Positions 23,152-32,071 of a stretch of DNA of 43,756 nt are shown here, piece after piece; position 1 is the first letter of the stretch, and each line of letters opens with the position of its first letter. The notes beneath the pieces are model-generated. The model was given only the letters and a program-made list of their open reading frames with translations. It searched no databases and had not been told where the DNA came from. This stretch comes from Betaproteobacteria bacterium. Lineage in GTDB: Bacteria; Pseudomonadota; Gammaproteobacteria; Burkholderiales; SG8-39. The DNA lies in contig CANIEV010000011.1 of NCBI GenBank assembly GCA_947466535.1, positions 1-43,756 of the forward strand. The letters are read 5' to 3'. Made by a program: the position numbers and the translations under genes.

Positions 23152-24102
23152 ATGGGGCTGCCGACACTTCCCGGGGACTGGCTGGCGCACGGACGAGTCC
23201 GGATCCGCCAGCTTCTGCTTTTGCGTGCGCTCGGGGAAGAGCGCAATCTGCGGCGCGCCGCGGGCCGGCTGAACATTGCGCAGCCTGCCGCGACGCGGCT
23301 CTTGCGCGAACTCGAAGAGTCGCTCGACGTGATCCTGTTCGACCGCTCGATGAAGGGTATGTCCCCGACGGTGTATGGCGAGGCCATGATCAGGCAGGCG
23401 AATGTCGTCCTCGCCGATCTCGATGCCGCCCGTAACGAGGTCGCCGGCCTGGCGGCGGGTTCGAGCGGACGTATTCATGTAGGGACGGCCAATTCGATCG
23501 CACCGCTTCTGCTCTCCCGCGCGCTGGCGAGGGTCAAGTCGCAGCGACCCGGCCTCGACATCACGGTGCACGAAGGCAACAGCGAACCGATCATAGCTGC
23601 GCTTGCGCGCGGCGAACTGGACCTCGTCCTCGGGCGGGCCATTCCCGGCGCATCGGCACCGGGCCTGCGTTACGAACTCCTGTTTCGCGAGGAGTTCCGG
23701 ATCGTCGCGGGACCAAAGCATCGCCTCGCCCGCGCGAAAAGGCTGACCCTTGCCGATATCGTCGACGAACAATGGATCTTGCCGCCGGAATCGGTTCCGA
23801 TGCGCCAGCAACTCGATCTGCTGTTTATCGAGGCGACCGGCCGCAAGCCGAAGAACCCGATTGAATCTGTTTCCGTTCTGATCAACCAGACGTTGCTTCA
23901 GGAGGCGCCGCTTTTGTGCAGCCTTTCTGCGGCAGCGGCCGAGCGATTTGCGCGGCAGCGACTGATGACGATTCTCCCGGTGCGATTCTCCGCGCTCGCG
24001 CTGCCGGTGGCGCTGATTACCCGGGAGGCGGGGCGCCCGTCGCCTGCGGTGGGCGCTCTGCTCGACGCGATTCGCGAGGTGGCACGCGATCGCGCTTCCT
24101 GA
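23152..24102 (+). CDS. LysR-family transcriptional regulator
   Basis: The 316-residue regulator has an N-terminal winged HTH (about 18-77) with RRAAGRLNIAQPAATRLLRELEESL and LFDRSMKGMSPTVYG. An effector-binding domain of periplasmic-binding fold follows from about 100. Its gene diverges from the MBL/Bug/Rieske unit, and the shared intergenic region carries phased half-sites. It most likely senses a metabolite of that pathway and controls the minus-strand genes. AGGG lies just before the ATG. It converges on Bug gene 3 with 20 bases between. Confidence 0.92.
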   Translation: MGLPTLPGDWLAHGRVRIRQLLLLRALGEERNLRRAAGRLNIAQPAATRLLRELEESLDVILFDRSMKGMSPTVYGEAMIRQANVVLADLDAARNEVAGLAAGSSGRIHVGTANSIAPLLLSRALARVKSQRPGLDITVHEGNSEPIIAALARGELDLVLGRAIPGASAPGLRYELLFREEFRIVAGPKHRLARAKRLTLADIVDEQWILPPESVPMRQQLDLLFIEATGRKPKNPIESVSVLINQTLLQEAPLLCSLSAAAAERFARQRLMTILPVRFSALALPVALITREAGRPSPAVGALLDAIREVARDRAS

Positions 24103-24122
24103 AGGTGCGCGCTGTCGGAGGG

Positions 24123-25115
24123 CTAATCTGCCTTGATCTTCGCGGTCCTCACAACGCGTTCCCACAGTTTTGCTTCATCCGCCCACTGGCGTGCAGTTTC
24201 CGCCGGCGTCGAACCTCCGGGCACCATGCCTAGATCGGCGAAGCGCTTCTGGGTGTCCTGCGGCTGGAGCGCGCGGCGAATTTCCATCGCCCAGCGCTCG
24301 ATGATCTGCGGGTCTGTTCCCGCGGGCGCGGCAAGCGAAAACCAGTTGCTGGCGACGAAGTCCTTGAAGCCGCTTTCGATCGCGGTAGGCATGTCGGGGA
24401 CCGAGGGCAGGCGTTGGCGGCTGCCGATCGCGAGTCCCTTCACCTTGCCCGCCTTCAGGTGGCCGAGCCCGGCGCCAAGTCCGGCGAGGTAGAGCTGCAC
24501 GTCGTTGGACAACACTGCAGCCATCGCGGGCTGCAGTCCCTTGTAAGGCACGTGGACCATTTTCAGATCGGCGATCTGGGAAAGCAACTCGACGTTGAGA
24601 TGGGGCGTGGTGCCGCTGCCGGGCGAGGCGAAGTTGACCTTGCCCGGATTGGCACGCGCCCAGAGGACGAACTCCTGCAGAGTGTTCGCGGGTATGGCCG
24701 CTGACACGTAGAACACCGATGGAAGGTCGGCCACGATCGTTATCGGCGCGAAGGCCTTGATCGGGTCGAAGCTTTGCTTGCTGAACACGAACTGGTTGAT
24801 GGTGAAGATGTTGGTGGTGCCGAGCAGCAGCGTGTAGCCGTCAGCCGGCGCGTTCGCCACCACTTCTGCGCCGATGTTTCCGCCGGCACCCGCCCGGTTC
24901 TCGATCAGGATGCGCTGCCCGAGACGTTCCTCGATCGCAGGGCCGATCATCCTGAACACGATGTCACCGCTGCCGCCGGGCGCGAACGGGTTTACCAGCT
25001 TGATCGGTTTGGTGGGGTAGGCCTGCGCGTTCACAACGAATGCCGCGCAGAGCAAGGTCGCAAGCGTGGCGAGCCGGGCTGCGATCTTCATGGGGCATTT
25101 GGGCGCGAGGGTCAT
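24123..25115 (-). CDS. Bug/TctC-family periplasmic binding protein (3)
   Basis: This 330-residue protein runs from ATG 25115, chosen because GGGAGG stands 5 bases upstream and the start overlaps the hydrolase stop as ATGA. An ATG eight codons later would also leave a full signal peptide (ending VNAQA/Y). Typical Bug motifs are NPFAPGGSGDIVFRM, IENRAGAGGNIGAE, ADGYTLLLGTTN and HVPYKGLQPA. An open frame extends much further upstream but runs over the hydrolase gene and is not real. It is the last gene of the second MBL/Bug unit. Confidence 0.9.
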   Translation of the reverse strand: MTLAPKCPMKIAARLATLATLLCAAFVVNAQAYPTKPIKLVNPFAPGGSGDIVFRMIGPAIEERLGQRILIENRAGAGGNIGAEVVANAPADGYTLLLGTTNIFTINQFVFSKQSFDPIKAFAPITIVADLPSVFYVSAAIPANTLQEFVLWARANPGKVNFASPGSGTTPHLNVELLSQIADLKMVHVPYKGLQPAMAAVLSNDVQLYLAGLGAGLGHLKAGKVKGLAIGSRQRLPSVPDMPTAIESGFKDFVASNWFSLAAPAGTDPQIIERWAMEIRRALQPQDTQKRFADLGMVPGGSTPAETARQWADEAKLWERVVRTAKIKAD

Positions 25116-25960
25116 GATTGCCTCCCGGATCGGGTAAGGAATTCGTTGAGAAGGGCGTTGTACCGGCCCGGTGCTTCGACATTGGGAAGGTGGCCTGCAC
25201 CCGGAACCGGTTCGCAGCGGACCCCGGGGTGTCGACCTGCGATCGTCTGGAATTCCTGAAGGACATCGCCGTCCATCGTGCCTGCGACCAGCAGAACCGG
25301 CATCGGCAACGAGCCGATGTCGGTGGTGAAGTCGTAGCGGCGGGTTCCGCGGGCGTATCCCGCGAACCCGGCGGATGAGGTGTGCCGGATCATCGCGACG
25401 ATGCGATCGCGCAGCGCGCCGGTCACCGGAGGATCCGACCGGGCGAACCACTTCTCGAGGGTTATATCGATCAGGGCATCCATGCCGTGGTCAAGTGCGA
25501 GCGTGGCGCGGCGCTCGAGGTGAGCAGCCGAGGCGTCCGAGGAACACAGTCGCGAATTGCATACGGTGATGCTCACGAACCGCTCTGGCTGGAGGCTTGC
25601 GGCAGCGAGTCCCGCAAGCGAGCCCATTGAGGTGCCGACATGGTGCGCCCGGTCGATGCCGGCCTTATCCATGATCGCGAGCAGATCGGCGGCGAGCGTG
25701 TCGCGGCCGAATTCGAGGCCGGATTCGCTGCCGTCGGTCGGGGCGGACCGGCCGTGCCCCCGGTAGTCATAGCGCAGGATGCGCCAGGAATCCTTCAATG
25801 CATCGACCTGATCGTTCCAGAGTGTGAGGTCGGTTGCGAGCGAGTTGCTGAATATCAACCAGGGCGCGTCACGGGCGCCGTCGAGCGTGATGCGGAATCG
25901 AAAGCCGTTCGCATCGAGGTAGCTTTCCCCGCGTTCAATCGCGTCCGACGCGGGGGGCAT
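25112..25960 (-). CDS. Alpha/beta hydrolase, 3-oxoadipate enol-lactonase-like
   Basis: The 282-residue hydrolase has the nucleophile GTSMGS (Ser near 107), acid D in AGTMDGD, and histidine in GAGHLPNVEAP. The front segment YDYRGHGRSAP and the overall length resemble PcaD enol-lactonase. PcaD opens the lactone in the beta-ketoadipate route, but no other pca gene is in the window, so another ester or lactone is equally possible. It lies between two Bug genes: it starts 2 bases after the stop of Bug 4 and overlaps the start of Bug 3, so all are in one transcript. Confidence 0.87.
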   Translation of the reverse strand: MPPASDAIERGESYLDANGFRFRITLDGARDAPWLIFSNSLATDLTLWNDQVDALKDSWRILRYDYRGHGRSAPTDGSESGLEFGRDTLAADLLAIMDKAGIDRAHHVGTSMGSLAGLAAASLQPERFVSITVCNSRLCSSDASAAHLERRATLALDHGMDALIDITLEKWFARSDPPVTGALRDRIVAMIRHTSSAGFAGYARGTRRYDFTTDIGSLPMPVLLVAGTMDGDVLQEFQTIAGRHPGVRCEPVPGAGHLPNVEAPGRYNALLNEFLTRSGRQS

Positions 25961-25962
25961 GT

Positions 25963-26949
25963 TCAGTCAGCCTTCACGCCGAGACCGGGCAGGGTCCGCT
26001 GCCAGTAGGCGGCTTCCTGCTCGAGCTGGCGCGCCATTTCCGCGGGCGAGTTGCAGATCGGCACGTTGCCAAGCTGGATGAGTCGTGCGCGCACCGCCTT
26101 GTCGGCGATGACCTTGCAGAGTGATGCCTGCATGCGGGTGAGCACGGCGGCGGGGGTCCCCTTCGGTGCGACGATTCCCCACCATGTGCTCGCGTTGATG
26201 CCGCGCAATCCCGCTTCCTCGAAGGTGGGTGTGTCGGGCAGCAATTCATTCCGCGACGGTTGCGCGATCGCGATCGCCCTGAGTCGCCCTTCCTTGACGT
26301 GTGGCAGGCCCACGCCGGCGCCCGCGAGATAGAACTGGACATCATTGGCGAGAAGCGCGCTTACCACCTGCGTGGCGCCTTTGTAGGGGATGTGCGTCAT
26401 GTCCAGGCGGAAGGCCTTGTTGATCGCCTCGGCGTACAGGTGCGGTGGTGTGCCGCTGCCCGGCGAACCGTAGTTGACCTTGCCGGGATTGGCCTGCGCC
26501 CACGCAGTGAATTCGCGGAACGTCTTCGCCGGATTCGCCGCAGGGATGAACAGCACCGAGGGCGCGTCGATCATGATCGTCACCGGATCGAAGCGATTCA
26601 GCGGATCGAATCCGAGGTCCTTGTAGAGAAACTGGTTGATCACGAGATTGTTGGTGGGTGCGACAAGGAAGGTGTAGCCGTCGGGCGGCGACTGTTCCAC
26701 CGCGCGGGCCCCGATGTTGCCGCCGCCGCCCGGGCGGTTGTCGATGAGAAAGGTCTGGCCGAGTTCGGTGCGCAGGCCTTCGGACACGATCCGCGAAACG
26801 AGGTCGCCCATCGCGCCGGTGACGTAGGGCACGACGAGTTTCACCGGTCGCTCCGGCCACTCGGCCAAAGCGCCGCGGGCGGCACCGAACAGGCAAAGCG
26901 AAATCAATAACAGCGTGGAACAGGAGAGGGTGGTGCGGGGGCGCTTCAT
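25963..26949 (-). CDS. Bug/TctC-family periplasmic binding protein (4)
   Basis: This 328-residue protein has a signal peptide ending GALA/E. Bug motifs are VVPYVTGAMGDLVSRIV, IDNRPGGGGNIGARA, PDGYTFLVAPTNN and HIPYKGATQVV. The stretch FYLAGAGVGLPHVKEGRLRAIAI parallels Bug 3 (LYLAGLGAGLGHLKAGKVKGLAI), making these two a related pair. It follows the second GntH-like MBL gene by about 20 bases, repeating the MBL-then-Bug order of the first unit. Confidence 0.92.
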   Translation of the reverse strand: MKRPRTTLSCSTLLLISLCLFGAARGALAEWPERPVKLVVPYVTGAMGDLVSRIVSEGLRTELGQTFLIDNRPGGGGNIGARAVEQSPPDGYTFLVAPTNNLVINQFLYKDLGFDPLNRFDPVTIMIDAPSVLFIPAANPAKTFREFTAWAQANPGKVNYGSPGSGTPPHLYAEAINKAFRLDMTHIPYKGATQVVSALLANDVQFYLAGAGVGLPHVKEGRLRAIAIAQPSRNELLPDTPTFEEAGLRGINASTWWGIVAPKGTPAAVLTRMQASLCKVIADKAVRARLIQLGNVPICNSPAEMARQLEQEAAYWQRTLPGLGVKAD

Positions 26950-26969
26950 GTGGGCTCCTGCGATGGTGG

Positions 26970-28040
26970 CTATTTCGGGAAAACCTGTTTGTCAGAAAGC
27001 CAGGGAGACATCTTCATTTTCTCCTTTCGCGGCGCCTGCTGGAAGGCTTTGCCGTTGTCCGGCCGGCTCGGCCAGACATGCGAGCTGGTCACCGCCATCC
27101 GCGTCACGATCTGCTCGCGCGTGATGTTGAACACCATCAGGTCCTTGGCGAGCGCAAGCGGCCCAGAGTAGTTCTTGCGGATCTCGGAGGCCATTTCCGG
27201 CGCGGTATCGAAGTCGTTGAAGAAGTGGAAACCCACCGCGAGCCGCGGCTTGATCAGATCGAACACGCGGCCTGCCTCGTTGGGAAGCGAGTGGACGTAG
27301 CCCGCCATGCTGCGGGCACTGCGTTCGTCGTAGCCGGATTTCGCAACCAGCTGCGAGACCGTGTTGTAGGTGTCATGGATGACTATGTCCGCGTTCATCG
27401 CGTTCTCGACCATGAACCACGAGGGCGTCGTGTCGCCCGAATACACGAACACGAGGCCGTTCCATTCGAGGCGGAAGCTCACCGGCCCGTCGTAGATGTG
27501 CACCGCGGGAAAACTGGTGATCTTTACGCCATTGCGGTCATAGACGACGTGCACTTTCGAATACTCGAATTCGTGCACGTTGATCTCGGCGCCGACCGCG
27601 GGAAGAAAGCCCACACGCGTGTCGGTGTCCCAGGCGTACGCCTCCCTGATCTTGTCCACGAAATGCTTCATGCCGTATTTCGGCTCGGGCCCCGACGGAC
27701 CGTAGACTTCGAGCGGAACAAGTCGCCCACCCACCCAGCTGCCGACCCAGATTTGCGGGAAGTCGCCCACGTGATCGGTATGCAGGTGGGTGGCGAAATA
27801 GGCGGTCATCCGCTCGTACGGTATTTCAAGCGCCGCGAAATTGGTCTGCGTGCCGAAGCCGAAATCGAACATGAACTTGTCGCCGTTGCCCAGTTCCACC
27901 AGCCAGCCGGCGTTGGCCTGTGCCGGCCGCAGGAACGGGCGCCCCGTTCCCAGGGCGGTGACGCGCATCTCGTGCGTGCCGAGTTCCTCGGTGTTCGGAA
28001 AATAGTGCTCGCGATACTGCGGCTTCGGCTGATCGGACAT
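26970..28040 (-). CDS. MBL-fold metallo-hydrolase (2), GntH-like paralogue
   Basis: The 356-residue protein is near-colinear with the one at 21994-23049: REHYFPNTEEL, GTGRPFLRPAQANAGWLVEL, HLHTDHVGDF, and FHFFNDFDTAPEM near the end. The C-termini RMAVTSSHVWP and LSDKQVFPK also match. It is probably a metal-dependent hydrolase in the cytoplasm, as no signal peptide is present. The copy with its own Bug partners on the far side of the LysR gene indicates duplication of a functional module. The substrate is unknown. Confidence 0.9.
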   Translation of the reverse strand: MSDQPKPQYREHYFPNTEELGTHEMRVTALGTGRPFLRPAQANAGWLVELGNGDKFMFDFGFGTQTNFAALEIPYERMTAYFATHLHTDHVGDFPQIWVGSWVGGRLVPLEVYGPSGPEPKYGMKHFVDKIREAYAWDTDTRVGFLPAVGAEINVHEFEYSKVHVVYDRNGVKITSFPAVHIYDGPVSFRLEWNGLVFVYSGDTTPSWFMVENAMNADIVIHDTYNTVSQLVAKSGYDERSARSMAGYVHSLPNEAGRVFDLIKPRLAVGFHFFNDFDTAPEMASEIRKNYSGPLALAKDLMVFNITREQIVTRMAVTSSHVWPSRPDNGKAFQQAPRKEKMKMSPWLSDKQVFPK

Positions 28041-28054
28041 TGCGTGACTCCTGT

Positions 28055-28948
28055 TCAGATGTCGATCCGCATCAGGTCGTGCGCGAGGCGCAGGGAGCCG
28101 GAGTAGTTCTTGCGGATGTCGCGCACCACGTCATCCATGAGGTGCGGCCCCATGAGTTCCACCGGAACATGGGCGGTGGATGCGCGTTTGATCACCGCGT
28201 TGGTCGATTCGAAATGCCCGAAGTGGGTTGCCACAAGGTTCTTGACGTTGGCGCGCTTGGCGATGATCCCGAGTTCGGTCGGACTGGTATGCGCGAAGAT
28301 GCCGACACCTGATTTCTTGCGATGCTCGATGAAGGCCTCCGGGAAGGTGCACTCGTGCATCAGGTAGTCGGCATCCTGCGCGAGCTTCACCATCGACTCG
28401 CAGGGCGCGGTGTCGCCGCTGAAGGCGAGGACCTTGCCTTCGGCCTCGACGCGAACGCCGAAACACTCGCTGACTTCGCGAGGGATGTGCTCGACCCAGT
28501 CGCAGGTGATACGCACGTGTTCGTCTTCGTAGGCGAGGCCCGGCGAGCACTCGCGCACATCCGGGCGCACGGCCTCGAGATTGGTCTTTCGTGCCGGATA
28601 GAAGCTGCGTGCCCTGAAGTCGGTGTCAAAAGCGCCGCCTTCGAAGAGGTGGCTGCAGAAGTGCTTGGTGCCCTTGGGTCCGACCACGATCGGCGCGCCC
28701 TTGCGCGACCACATCCAGCCGGTGATCGCGAACAGGGGGAAGTCGCAGCAGTGATCGTGATGGAGGTGAGTGAGGAACACGAACGGCACTTCTGCCGGAT
28801 TGACGTTCGCCCGCACCATATTGTGGGTGATGCCCGCGCCGCAGTCGAACAGATAGTGCCGTCCGTTGGTGAGCGTGAGAAGGATGCCCGATTGCGCGCG
28901 GTCGGGGTCCGGGAATGCGGCGCCTGTGCCCAGCATGGTGATATGCAT
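28055..28948 (-). CDS. MBL-fold metallo-hydrolase (3), ribonuclease Z-like
   Basis: The 297-residue shorter MBL protein has HLHHDH (about 61-66), FSGDTAP, HECTFPEAF, and the late metal histidine in VATHFGHFE. It is like RNase Z/arylsulfatase-type hydrolases but lacks a clear exosite arm, so a small-molecule substrate is more likely than tRNA. Its last residues, IRKNYSGSLRLAHDLMRIDI, resemble the IRKNYSGPLALAKDLMVFNI segment of the MBL protein encoded 15 bases downstream, showing common descent. A strong GGAG ribosome site precedes the ATG. Confidence 0.88.
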   Translation of the reverse strand: MHITMLGTGAAFPDPDRAQSGILLTLTNGRHYLFDCGAGITHNMVRANVNPAEVPFVFLTHLHHDHCCDFPLFAITGWMWSRKGAPIVVGPKGTKHFCSHLFEGGAFDTDFRARSFYPARKTNLEAVRPDVRECSPGLAYEDEHVRITCDWVEHIPREVSECFGVRVEAEGKVLAFSGDTAPCESMVKLAQDADYLMHECTFPEAFIEHRKKSGVGIFAHTSPTELGIIAKRANVKNLVATHFGHFESTNAVIKRASTAHVPVELMGPHLMDDVVRDIRKNYSGSLRLAHDLMRIDI

Positions 28949-29005
28949 TAATGCTCCTTCTGATCGGGATGGGTTTTGGAAAACGGATAGTGGATTCGGT
29001 GCATG

Positions 29006-29971
29006 CTATTTCACTTCGGCCGAGCTGTAGTGGCGTATTACCGGTGACCAGCGCTCGAGTTCTTCCTTCATGAACTTCGACAGGTCCTCAGGGGTACCGC
29101 CGACGGGTTCCATGTAGGCGCCCGCGAGCTTGTCCCGGGTGTCACGGTCGCGAAGTGCGATGACGAGCTCGCGGCTCATGCGATTGATGATGTCGGCAGG
29201 CGTCTTCGCGGGGGCCATGACGGCCATCCAGGCCATCGCCTGGATTTCCGGGTAGCCGAGTTCCTTCATGGTAGGGAGCTCCTTCAGCGTCTCGAATCGT
29301 TCCGGACTGGTGACCGCAAGTGCCTTGATCCGTCCTGCCTTCGCCTGCGGCATCACCGCCACCGGCGGTACGCAGGCGAAATGCACATCACCCTGCACGA
29401 TCGCGGTGATTGCCTGCGGCGAAGACGAATACGGCAGGTGAACCGCATAGGACGAAGTCTTGAGTTTCAGGATCTCGATCGAGAGATGCGACATCGAGCC
29501 GACGCCGGTGGACGAAAAATTGAACTTGCCCGGATTTTTTCGCATCGCATCGATCCACTGCGCGACCGTGTCCACCTTGAGGTTGTTCGAGACAGCGCAG
29601 ACGTTGGGCTGCCAGCCGGCGAGCGTTACCGGAGCGAGGTCGCGGAAAGGATCGTAGGGGAGCTTTTCGATCAGGACGGTGTTGTAGACCAGCGGGCCGT
29701 TGGTGGACATCAGGAAGGTGTAGCCGTCCGGGGCCGCCTTGGCGACGTAGTCGGTGCCGGTGTTGCCGCCCGCGCCAGGGCGGTTTTCGATGATCAACGG
29801 ATGACCGAGCGCCTTGCCCGTCTTTTCATTGACCAGCCGTGCCAGCACGTCCGGGGACGACCCGGGCGCATACGGGACGACGAGCTTCACCGGCTTGGTC
29901 GGCCAGGTCTGGGCGCCGGCTGCGCCGGCGAGCAGTGCAAGGCAAAACAGGGCAAGGGTGATTTTTTTCAT
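29006..29971 (-). CDS. Bug/TctC-family periplasmic binding protein (5)
   Basis: This 321-residue protein starts at the ATG at 29971, which gives a perfect signal peptide (MKKITLALFCLALLAGAAGAQ). A frame open further upstream overlaps the chorismate-enzyme gene and is not real. Bug motifs are VVPYAPGSSPDVLARLV, IENRPGAGGNTGTD, and PDGYTFLMSTNGP. The ligand-loop segment HLPYSSSPQAI differs from the HIPYKG of the other five copies, so it likely binds something different. It lies on the same strand between the MBL and chorismate-enzyme genes. Confidence 0.91.
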   Translation of the reverse strand: MKKITLALFCLALLAGAAGAQTWPTKPVKLVVPYAPGSSPDVLARLVNEKTGKALGHPLIIENRPGAGGNTGTDYVAKAAPDGYTFLMSTNGPLVYNTVLIEKLPYDPFRDLAPVTLAGWQPNVCAVSNNLKVDTVAQWIDAMRKNPGKFNFSSTGVGSMSHLSIEILKLKTSSYAVHLPYSSSPQAITAIVQGDVHFACVPPVAVMPQAKAGRIKALAVTSPERFETLKELPTMKELGYPEIQAMAWMAVMAPAKTPADIINRMSRELVIALRDRDTRDKLAGAYMEPVGGTPEDLSKFMKEELERWSPVIRHYSSAEVK

Positions 29972-30071
29972 TCGACTTCTTCTCGATTCGTTGCCGTCTG
30001 GCTTTCCCGCGCTCGCTTTGCGAAGCGGGAGCCGCGGCTTTGTGGATGCGGCGGAAATCTTACTCTCCGGG

Positions 30072-32060
30072 TCATGTCGCGCGTCGCGGCAAATCGTGCG
30101 CGAGCCAGGCGAGTGCGGCGGCAAGTACCCGTATGCCGGCGTCGTGCCGGGACGACAGTGCGGAATCCGCCCGAAACAGGATCGCGCAGCGTCGCTGTCC
30201 CGGATGGGCGGCGACGAGCACGCGTCTGTCGGTGCCGAGCGCGATCGCGATCCAGCCAGACGGCAACCGGTCTGCGAGCAGCCGACGATCGGAATAGATG
30301 CCCGCGGTGAATGTGCCGATTTCCGAGAGAAACCCGGATTCCGTCGCATGCGCTTCGATCGAGCGGGCGAATTGCGCGCGAGGCAGGCGTTCGGCTTCGG
30401 CGCCTTCGTTCTCGAGCAGCGCAAGGCCGGCGTTGTTGATCGCAAGCAGCGGGCCATCCACCAGGCCGGCAAGCGTGGCACGTGCTGATTCGGTCGTGCC
30501 GTCTCCGAGGACGCTGATGCCAGCGTCGTCTGCGAACAGGGTGCCTGCGCGAACGAGCGCTTCCCTCGCGAGAGGTCCGAGAGGGTCGCCGATATCGATG
30601 AGTCTCACAGTGTGCGTCGGTGGCGTGTCCGGGGCCGATCGCAGTGACGTGGGCGACCCACCTGCCAGCACGCGAAACAGACTTTCGGCTTTCAGCCGGG
30701 TTTCCGCTTCTTCCCGCTGCGGATCGGAGTCCGCGAGCAGGCTGCCTCCGGTGCGCACTTCCGCCCAGCCGTCGATCACCCGGGCAAACCGCAGCATCGT
30801 GAGCGCCTCGAGACTCCGGTCGCAGCCGATGCGCACCGCTGCTCCCGCGTACCAGCCTCGCCAGCCGGGTTCGAGCGCCTCGATCGCGGCCACGGCAGTG
30901 CGCTTGGGCATGCCGGTCACGGTGGCGGGGGTGCTGTGCGCGAGCAGGATGTCAAATGCGTCCGCATCCGCGCGACGTCGTCCGCGGTTGTGGTCGATCG
31001 CATGGATGATGGTGCTGAAAAAATGCAGCCTGCGGCGCGAGACGAGTTCCACGCTGCCCGGAACGCACACTTTTGCCTTGTCGTTGCGATCCGAGTCGCC
31101 GCAGACAGCAAGGGAAGCCTCGTCGACTTCCGAATTGAACAGTTCGCGTGCCTGCGCGTAGTCGTCCAGCGGATCGAGACCGCGTCGCACCGTCCCGCAC
31201 ACCGGCGCGGTTTCCACCCAGGTAGCATCGGCGCGTACCTGGAGATCCGGCGATGCACCGAAGACAGTCTCACCGCCGCCAAGATTGAGAAAGAACATCG
31301 CGGGATAGGGATTCGCTGCGCGTAGCGTCGCAAACGCGGCACCGAGGGATGTCTGTACGGGGCGCCGGAAGGTCTGCGAGAGCACGAGCGAGGCAAGTTC
31401 GCCGCGGGCAAGTCGCTCGACTCCTCGCGCAACCGCGGCCGCATGACCGCCGGGGGGATGGTCATCGGTGCGGGACTCGAGCCGGGCAGGCGTTGGCTCT
31501 GCAGGCACAGGTGTGCTCGATGACAACACGAGATCGGGGAAGCGAAACGTGATCCACCGGTGTCCCGCATCCCCGGTGATAAGTACGCGTTCGGGGAAGA
31601 ACAGCGCCATGCGCCTGCGACCGTCCTGCGGAATCGCGTCGCCGCTTTCAAGCCGATAAAAGTCGAACGCGAACGCACCGTAGAGCCCGAGCTCGGAACA
31701 CGCGGGCGCGAACAGCGCAAGGAACCTCCGGAGAAACGCGATCACGGGATGCGGCACAGATGCGGAGTTCCCGAAACCGATTTCGAGCCGTCCTTCCCGG
31801 CGCTCGAACGCATGCAGAGGTTCGATGGATGCGGCAATCGCGTGACCGGTCGGGGTCCGGGGCACGATTCGCAAGGTATTGCCGTCGAGATAGAACGCGA
31901 GTGCGGGGTCCGCGCAGGCGATCGCCTCGCGTCGGTACAGTCCTTCCACCGAGACATCGCAACCGAGCCAGGCGCCGGGTTCGCGTTCGAGCCGCTCGAT
32001 CATCATCCGCGCGTCGCCAACACTCGCGGGTGATTCGCTGCGCTCGACGCGAATGGCCAT
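30072..32060 (-). CDS. TrpE/PabB-type chorismate-utilising enzyme with a degenerate amidotransferase domain
   Basis: The 662-residue fusion resembles TrpEG anthranilate synthases. The chorismate-binding domain (about 220-480) is intact, with APVCGTVRRG, DRNDKAKVCVPGSV, TVTGMPKRTAV and GGSLLADSDP. The C-terminal part (about 500-660) aligns with TrpG glutamine amidotransferase. However, the nucleophile Cys is N543 (AINNAG in place of GVCLG), and the His and Glu of HPE are R630 and D632 (FRADS). It therefore cannot hydrolyse glutamine and would use free ammonia, or the domain has a new role. The usual trp genes are not nearby. Start is ambiguous: ATG 32060 is chosen; a GTG at 32093 would overlap the preceding gene. 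Confidence 0.82.
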   Translation of the reverse strand: MAIRVERSESPASVGDARMMIERLEREPGAWLGCDVSVEGLYRREAIACADPALAFYLDGNTLRIVPRTPTGHAIAASIEPLHAFERREGRLEIGFGNSASVPHPVIAFLRRFLALFAPACSELGLYGAFAFDFYRLESGDAIPQDGRRRMALFFPERVLITGDAGHRWITFRFPDLVLSSSTPVPAEPTPARLESRTDDHPPGGHAAAVARGVERLARGELASLVLSQTFRRPVQTSLGAAFATLRAANPYPAMFFLNLGGGETVFGASPDLQVRADATWVETAPVCGTVRRGLDPLDDYAQARELFNSEVDEASLAVCGDSDRNDKAKVCVPGSVELVSRRRLHFFSTIIHAIDHNRGRRRADADAFDILLAHSTPATVTGMPKRTAVAAIEALEPGWRGWYAGAAVRIGCDRSLEALTMLRFARVIDGWAEVRTGGSLLADSDPQREEAETRLKAESLFRVLAGGSPTSLRSAPDTPPTHTVRLIDIGDPLGPLAREALVRAGTLFADDAGISVLGDGTTESARATLAGLVDGPLLAINNAGLALLENEGAEAERLPRAQFARSIEAHATESGFLSEIGTFTAGIYSDRRLLADRLPSGWIAIALGTDRRVLVAAHPGQRRCAILFRADSALSSRHDAGIRVLAAALAWLAHDLPRRAT

Positions 32061-32071
32061 CAATTTGGTAG

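Noticed and set aside
24123-25451. Longer 442-residue version of Bug protein 3
   Set aside because: The extra N-terminal part overlaps the hydrolase gene, is not family-like and would bury the signal peptide; a ribosome site supports 25115.
21994-28040. Guanitoxin biosynthesis because of GntH-like MBL proteins
   Set aside because: None of the other guanitoxin genes is present, so only the family name carries over.
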